7,395 nucleotides of DNA from an uncultured Collinsella sp. (lineage in GTDB: Bacteria; Actinomycetota; Coriobacteriia; Coriobacteriales; Coriobacteriaceae), in contig CABUOF010000083.1 in NCBI GenBank assembly GCA_902493125.1, positions 1 to 7,395 on the forward strand, given 5' to 3'. Numbering within the stretch: the stretch's first letter is position 1; each line of letters starts with the position of its first letter. The translations under genes were made by a program, and so were the position numbers. Positions 3,672-7,395 of this stretch are shown in pieces. Under the pieces are notes generated by a model. That model had not been told where the DNA came from and ran no database searches. It worked only from the letters and a program-made list of their open reading frames with translations.

Positions 3672-6080
3672 ATGCATATGCCGAGCAAAATCGAAAAGAA
3701 GCAAGCCGCCGCAAAGCTGCGCAAACCGCCGCGCGACTTCTCGTACACGCAAAACCGAGAGCTCAGCTGGCTACGCTTTGACAACCGCGTGCTCGACGAA
3801 GCCTTCGACGAAACCGTTCCGTTATTCGAGCGACTAAAGTTCGTCTCGATCTTCGAGTCCAACCTCGACGAGTTCCTTATGGTGCGCGTGGGCGGCCTGT
3901 CCGATCTGGCGGAGCTCAAAAAACAACCTGTCGACAACAAGAGCAATATGACCGCCTCCGAACAGGTCGATGCCGTCATGGCCGAAATGCCCGGGCTCCT
4001 TACCCGTTGGGAGTCCATCTTTAAGAGCATCGAGGGCAAGCTCGACACCTTGGGCGTTCACCGCGCCCGCATCGATTCGCTTACGCCCGAGGAGCGCACC
4101 TTTGTAACCCGCTACTTCCAGGCCTACGTGTCGCCGGTCATCTCGCCGCTGGTCATCGATCCGCGCCACCCCTTCCCCAACCTGCGCAATGGCGCGCTCT
4201 ATCTGGCCTGTGGTCTGGACGGCGCCACCGACGAGGAGAGCCTGCTGGGCCTTATCGAGATTCCCGCCTCGATGAACCGCGTGGTCGAGATCCCCTCGCC
4301 CACCGGCACCTACTCCTACATCTTGCTCGAGGACGTCATCCTCGCCTGCCTGGACAGCTGCTTTGGCTCCTATAAGCCGCTGGATCGTGCGCTGATCCGC
4401 GTCACCCGCAACGCCGACATCGATCCGGACGGCGAGGGCATCGAAGAGGAAGAGGACTACCGCCAGCACATGAAGCGCATTCTCAAGAAGCGCCTGCGCC
4501 TGCAGCCGGTAGTGCTCGCGGTCTCGGGGTCGCTCGAGAAGGCGACGCTCAAGACTATCCGCAAGGCGCTCGAGCTTTCGCGCCGCTCTGTCTTTACCTG
4601 CGATATCCCGCTCAACCTGGGCTACGTCTTTGGCATTGAGGGCAAGATTCCCGAGCACCTGCGCAACGAGCTCCTCTTTACGCCGTTTAAGCCACAGCCC
4701 AACCCCACCATCGACATGACCCGCTCCATCCGCGAGCAGGTGCTGCAGCACGACAAGCTGCTCTTCTACCCTTACGAGGCCATGAATCCGTTCCTGGATC
4801 TGGTACACGAGGCAGCCTACGATCCCGAGTGCATCTCGTTGCGCATCACGCTCTACCGCGTGGCCAAGCAGAGCCGCCTATGCGAGTCGCTGATCGATGC
4901 CGCCGAGAACGGCAAAGAGGTCACGGTGCTCATGGAGCTCCGCGCCCGCTTTGACGAGCAGAACAACATCGAGTGGGCCGAGCGTCTGGAAGAGGCAGGC
5001 TGCACCGTCATCTACGGCTCCGAAGGCTTTAAGTGCCACTCCAAGATCTGCCAGCTCACCTATCGCGAGGGCATGGCGCTCACCCGCCTCACGCTTTTGG
5101 GCACCGGCAACTTTAACGAGAAGACGGCCAAACTCTACAGCGACTTTATGCTCATGACAGCCCATCCCGGCATCGGTGAAGACGCCAACCTGTTCTTCCG
5201 CAATCTGTCGCTGGGCAACCTGCGCGGCGACTACCGCTTCCTGGGTGTGGCGCCCGTCGGACTGAAACCGCTCATCATGCGCGGGCTTGACCGCGAGATC
5301 CAGCGCGCCCTTGCCGGCGAGCCCGCCCGCGTGTTCTTTAAGCTCAACTCACTGACCGACCGCGAGGTTATCGACAAGATCGCCGAGGCATCGTGTGCCG
5401 GCGTGCGCGTAGACATGATCATCCGCGGCATCTCGTGCCTCAAGCCCGGTGTTCCGGGCAAGACCGAGAACGTGCATGTCCGCTCCATCGTCGGACGCTT
5501 TTTGGAGCACGCGCGCGTCTATGCTTTCGGCGTGGACTCGGACATGATTTACCTGAGCTCAGCCGATATGATGACGCGCAACACCGAGCACCGCGTGGAG
5601 ATCGCCTTCCCCGTGCTCGACCCCACCTGCCGCGCCCTAGTGCACGAGTACATGGGCATGCAGCTGCGGGACAACGTGAAGGCCCGCAGCCTCACGAGCG
5701 ACGGCACCTGGGTCCCCGTGGAGCGTGCAGAGGGTGAAAAACCCTTCAACTCGCAGGAAGCTCTGCTGGAGCGTGCCTATCGCAACGCCGAGGCCGCGCC
5801 CGAGCCCGTCATTGAGGCGGAACCTGCCTCCGAGGCCGAGCCGCAGCCAGTAGCACCCAAGGTCCAAGAGGTCCAGGCGACCGTCATTGAGCCCGAGCCT
5901 GCACCTGTACCTCGGCCCGAGCCGCAGGTCACCAAGCCCGCACCCGAGACGAGTGCCCGTCGCGATAAGCCCGCTGGCAAGACCAAGGCCATCGAGCGCC
6001 ATCGCCCCGGTCGTGTGCGCATGGGCCTGGGTCTGATCGGCCTGGGTCTTAAGACGCTCATTACCGGCAAGACGAAATAG
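3672..6080 (+). CDS. ppk: Polyphosphate kinase 1
   Basis: Reversibly transfers the ATP gamma-phosphate to a growing polyphosphate chain. With the ATG at 3672 it has 802 residues, about 100 longer than Escherichia coli Ppk. Order: an N-terminal domain (about 22-127, NRELSWLRFDNRVL and NLDEF), a head domain (about 128-340, with HPFPNLRN), and two C-terminal PLD-like catalytic domains. The autophosphorylated histidine is H456 in GFKCHSK, followed by GTGNFNEKTAKLYSDF; the second catalytic histidine is H613 in RFLEHARVYAFG. After about residue 708 comes a Pro/Glu-rich, low-complexity stretch (708-765) and then a basic end with a glycine/leucine-rich hydrophobic segment (MGLGLIGLGLKTLITG). The start is uncertain: GTG 3633 and ATG 3678 are in frame. 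GGGGA at 3655-3659 and the likely promoter favour 3672 or 3678. It is divergent from arcA and ends at a strong terminator, so it is probably monocistronic. Confidence 0.95.
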   Translation: MHMPSKIEKKQAAAKLRKPPRDFSYTQNRELSWLRFDNRVLDEAFDETVPLFERLKFVSIFESNLDEFLMVRVGGLSDLAELKKQPVDNKSNMTASEQVDAVMAEMPGLLTRWESIFKSIEGKLDTLGVHRARIDSLTPEERTFVTRYFQAYVSPVISPLVIDPRHPFPNLRNGALYLACGLDGATDEESLLGLIEIPASMNRVVEIPSPTGTYSYILLEDVILACLDSCFGSYKPLDRALIRVTRNADIDPDGEGIEEEEDYRQHMKRILKKRLRLQPVVLAVSGSLEKATLKTIRKALELSRRSVFTCDIPLNLGYVFGIEGKIPEHLRNELLFTPFKPQPNPTIDMTRSIREQVLQHDKLLFYPYEAMNPFLDLVHEAAYDPECISLRITLYRVAKQSRLCESLIDAAENGKEVTVLMELRARFDEQNNIEWAERLEEAGCTVIYGSEGFKCHSKICQLTYREGMALTRLTLLGTGNFNEKTAKLYSDFMLMTAHPGIGEDANLFFRNLSLGNLRGDYRFLGVAPVGLKPLIMRGLDREIQRALAGEPARVFFKLNSLTDREVIDKIAEASCAGVRVDMIIRGISCLKPGVPGKTENVHVRSIVGRFLEHARVYAFGVDSDMIYLSSADMMTRNTEHRVEIAFPVLDPTCRALVHEYMGMQLRDNVKARSLTSDGTWVPVERAEGEKPFNSQEALLERAYRNAEAAPEPVIEAEPASEAEPQPVAPKVQEVQATVIEPEPAPVPRPEPQVTKPAPETSARRDKPAGKTKAIERHRPGRVRMGLGLIGLGLKTLITGKTK

Positions 6081-6082
6081 TC

Positions 6083-6107
6083 GTTTGTAGAAGCAGTTTG
6101 TAGAAGC
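6083..6107 (+). repeat. Tandem 12-base direct repeat after ppk
   Basis: GTTTGTAGAAGC occurs at 6083-6094 and 6096-6107 with one base between. The second copy runs into the terminator stem. It may be a simple slippage duplication. Confidence 0.6.
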
Positions 6108-6147
6108 GCCCCGCATTTGAGGAAAGCCTCGGATGCGGGGCGCTTTT
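6104..6147 (+). terminator. Rho-independent terminator of ppk
   Basis: A perfect 13-base stem (6104-6116 with 6133-6145) continues through two G-U pairs and four more pairs to an AAAG loop (6123-6126), then TTTT at 6144-6147. It begins 23 bases after the ppk stop and separates ppk from the methyltransferase gene. Confidence 0.88.
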
Positions 6148-6150
6148 CCC

Positions 6151-6159
6151 TGCTACCAT
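6151..6159 (+). promoter_or_regulatory. Possible extended -10 for the methyltransferase gene
   Basis: TGCTACCAT has the TGn extension and four of six -10 consensus bases, directly after the ppk terminator. The predicted start near 6166 leaves about 28 bases before ATG 6194. No -35 is recognisable because that position falls in the terminator stem. Confidence 0.3.
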
Positions 6160-6193
6160 GGTGCGAACAACAACGCGAATGACAGGCAGGAAT

Positions 6194-7395
6194 ATGAAGC
6201 TCACTATAGAATCGATGACCTACGGCGCCGACGGGCTGGCGCACGCCGACAACGGCAAGGCCGTCTTTGTGCAGGGTGCCGTGGCAGGCGACATCGTCGA
6301 GGCCGAGGTCGTACAGGACGGCAAGTCGTTCATGCGCGCCCGCACCACCGAGATTCTGGAGCCAAGCCCCGATCGCATTCAGCCTCCCTGCCCCTTCGTG
6401 GGCATCTGCGGCGGCTGCTCGTGGGGCAATCTCTCACGCACGGCACAGCTCGCCGCCAAGGAGCAAAACCTGCGCTCCACGCTCGAGCGCATCGGCAAGT
6501 TCGCTCCTGAGCAGGTCGATGAGTTGGTACAGCCCATCTGCCACACCAAGGACGACTGGGGCTACCGCAATAAAATCGAGCTCGAACCGACCGTCGTCAA
6601 CGGTCGCGTGCGCCTTGGCATGCACGGTGTCGACCCCAGCAAAATCGTGACCGTCGATATGTGTCCGCTGTTCGATAAGCGCTTCCCGAAGGCACTCAAA
6701 TCGGTCGTCGGCGCACTTAACTATCTAAGCGGCAGCCATGACTTGGGGCTCGAACGCGTGGGCATTCGCGCATCGCGCCGCACCAAGGCACTCGAGGTCG
6801 CACTCTGGACGCCGACAGGCTCTTTTCCGCGCTCGCAGGTCTCCCGCGTGCTGGCGGACGCCGCTCATCCCACGAGCATCGTGCGCGTGATGAGCAAGGG
6901 CGAAAAGAAGGCCCGCCGTGTCTCTAAGGTGGAGATGCTCGCCGGTGAGGGCTCGTGGACCGAGAACATCGCTGACGGCCAGATGCGCCTGTCCGCCCCA
7001 TCGTTTTTCCAAGTCAACACCAAGGGCGCCGAGATTTTGATCGAGCTCGTTATGGAGGCGCTCGATCCGCAGGAAGACGAGCTTGCCGTGGACCTGTACT
7101 GCGGTGCCGGAACCTTTACCCTGCCGCTCGCCCGCCGCTGCGACTTTGTTGCCGCCGTCGAGGCCTACGGCCCCGCCGTGCGCGATCTACGCCGTAACCT
7201 GGAAATCAACAAGCTTGATAACGTCGACGTCATTGGCGGAGACGCGGTGCGCGAGTTCCCCGACCAGGACGCCGATGTCCTAGTAGTCGACCCGCCGCGT
7301 GCAGGCCTAGCACCTGAGGCCATCGACCTCATCGCCAGCACAAGCGCTCGCGATGTCGCCTATGTGAGCTGCGACCCGGCCACCCTGGCGCGCGA
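6194..7395 (+). CDS. rlmD: 23S rRNA m5U methyltransferase, TrmA/RlmD family (3' end outside the window)
   Basis: SAM-dependent methylation of uracil C5 in RNA, most likely 23S rRNA U1939 (RlmD) or the paired sites of RlmCD. Four hundred codons are visible and only the last few dozen residues should be missing. A short TRAM-like beta domain is at about 1-55. An iron-sulfur cluster set follows: C66, C72 and C75 in CPFVGICGGC, with a fourth at C157 in DMCPLF. The methyltransferase domain has FFQVNT (Q273), the SAM loop DLYCGAGTF (300-308), VVDPPRAGL (D366) and the nucleophile C393 in YVSCDPATLAR. All catalytic residues are present. ATG 6194 is chosen for AGGCAGG just ahead; in-frame ATGs at 6158 and 6179 lack such a site. 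The family is certain, but whether the target is U1939, U747 or a tRNA cannot be settled from sequence alone. Confidence 0.9.
   Translation, partial: MKLTIESMTYGADGLAHADNGKAVFVQGAVAGDIVEAEVVQDGKSFMRARTTEILEPSPDRIQPPCPFVGICGGCSWGNLSRTAQLAAKEQNLRSTLERIGKFAPEQVDELVQPICHTKDDWGYRNKIELEPTVVNGRVRLGMHGVDPSKIVTVDMCPLFDKRFPKALKSVVGALNYLSGSHDLGLERVGIRASRRTKALEVALWTPTGSFPRSQVSRVLADAAHPTSIVRVMSKGEKKARRVSKVEMLAGEGSWTENIADGQMRLSAPSFFQVNTKGAEILIELVMEALDPQEDELAVDLYCGAGTFTLPLARRCDFVAAVEAYGPAVRDLRRNLEINKLDNVDVIGGDAVREFPDQDADVLVVDPPRAGLAPEAIDLIASTSARDVAYVSCDPATLAR

Noticed and set aside
3834..4808. Minus-strand open frame of 324 codons inside ppk
   Set aside because: Antisense shadow of ppk, which has a complete catalytic motif set on the plus strand.
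6158..6193. Earlier starts (6158, 6179) for the methyltransferase
   Set aside because: No ribosome-binding site, and 6158 overlaps the likely -10 element.
1..7395. CRISPR array, insertion sequence, prophage or tRNA
   Set aside because: No regularly spaced repeats, transposase or integrase motifs, terminal inverted repeats with target duplication, or cloverleaf sequence were found.

Overview
The window looks like chromosomal DNA from a high-GC anaerobic Actinobacterium of the Coriobacteriia, most like Collinsella or Olsenella. That placement is inferred from gene content and style: GC-rich coding regions with clearly AT-rich intergenic stretches, an arginine deiminase gene with its own leader, a Ppk1 with an acidic/proline-rich tail, and an RlmD-type methyltransferase. 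No tRNA, rRNA, CRISPR array, insertion sequence or phage gene was seen.

Left part (1-3300): an arginine-catabolism block read leftward. Bases 1-31 are the first ten codons and one further base of one arcA gene (copy 1), which leaves the window. A 573-base gap follows. It holds the copy 1 leader and promoter, an AT-rich stretch with possible regulator sites, a possible small RNA, and a strong hairpin terminator. Next come a PLP-dependent aminotransferase (ArcT-like, 605-1729) and a complete arcA (copy 2, 1879-3120), probably one arcA-aminotransferase transcript with a structured 149-base spacer. The two arcA copies share 55 identical bases across their starts. They also share a diverged but aligned upstream region: two leader hairpins, a -10 element, and paired GAACGG boxes exactly 21 bases apart. 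This paired regulatory region is the most notable thing in the window.

Middle (3121-3671): a divergent intergenic region between arcA copy 2 and ppk. The arcA side carries the conserved leader and promoter. The ppk side is AT-rich and ends in a plausible sigma70-type promoter just ahead of ppk.

Right part (3672-7395): ppk (polyphosphate kinase, complete, with an unusual tail of about 95 residues) is read rightward and ends at a strong terminator. After a short gap comes an RNA m5U methyltransferase of the TrmA/RlmD family, which is open at the right edge but already shows all its catalytic motifs.

Functionally, arginine deiminase starts the ATP-yielding arginine dihydrolase route (arginine to citrulline and ammonia), and an aminotransferase is a known accessory of such clusters. 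Polyphosphate kinase stores phosphate-bond energy, but its placement beside arcA is divergent and need not mean a shared pathway. The methyltransferase is housekeeping.
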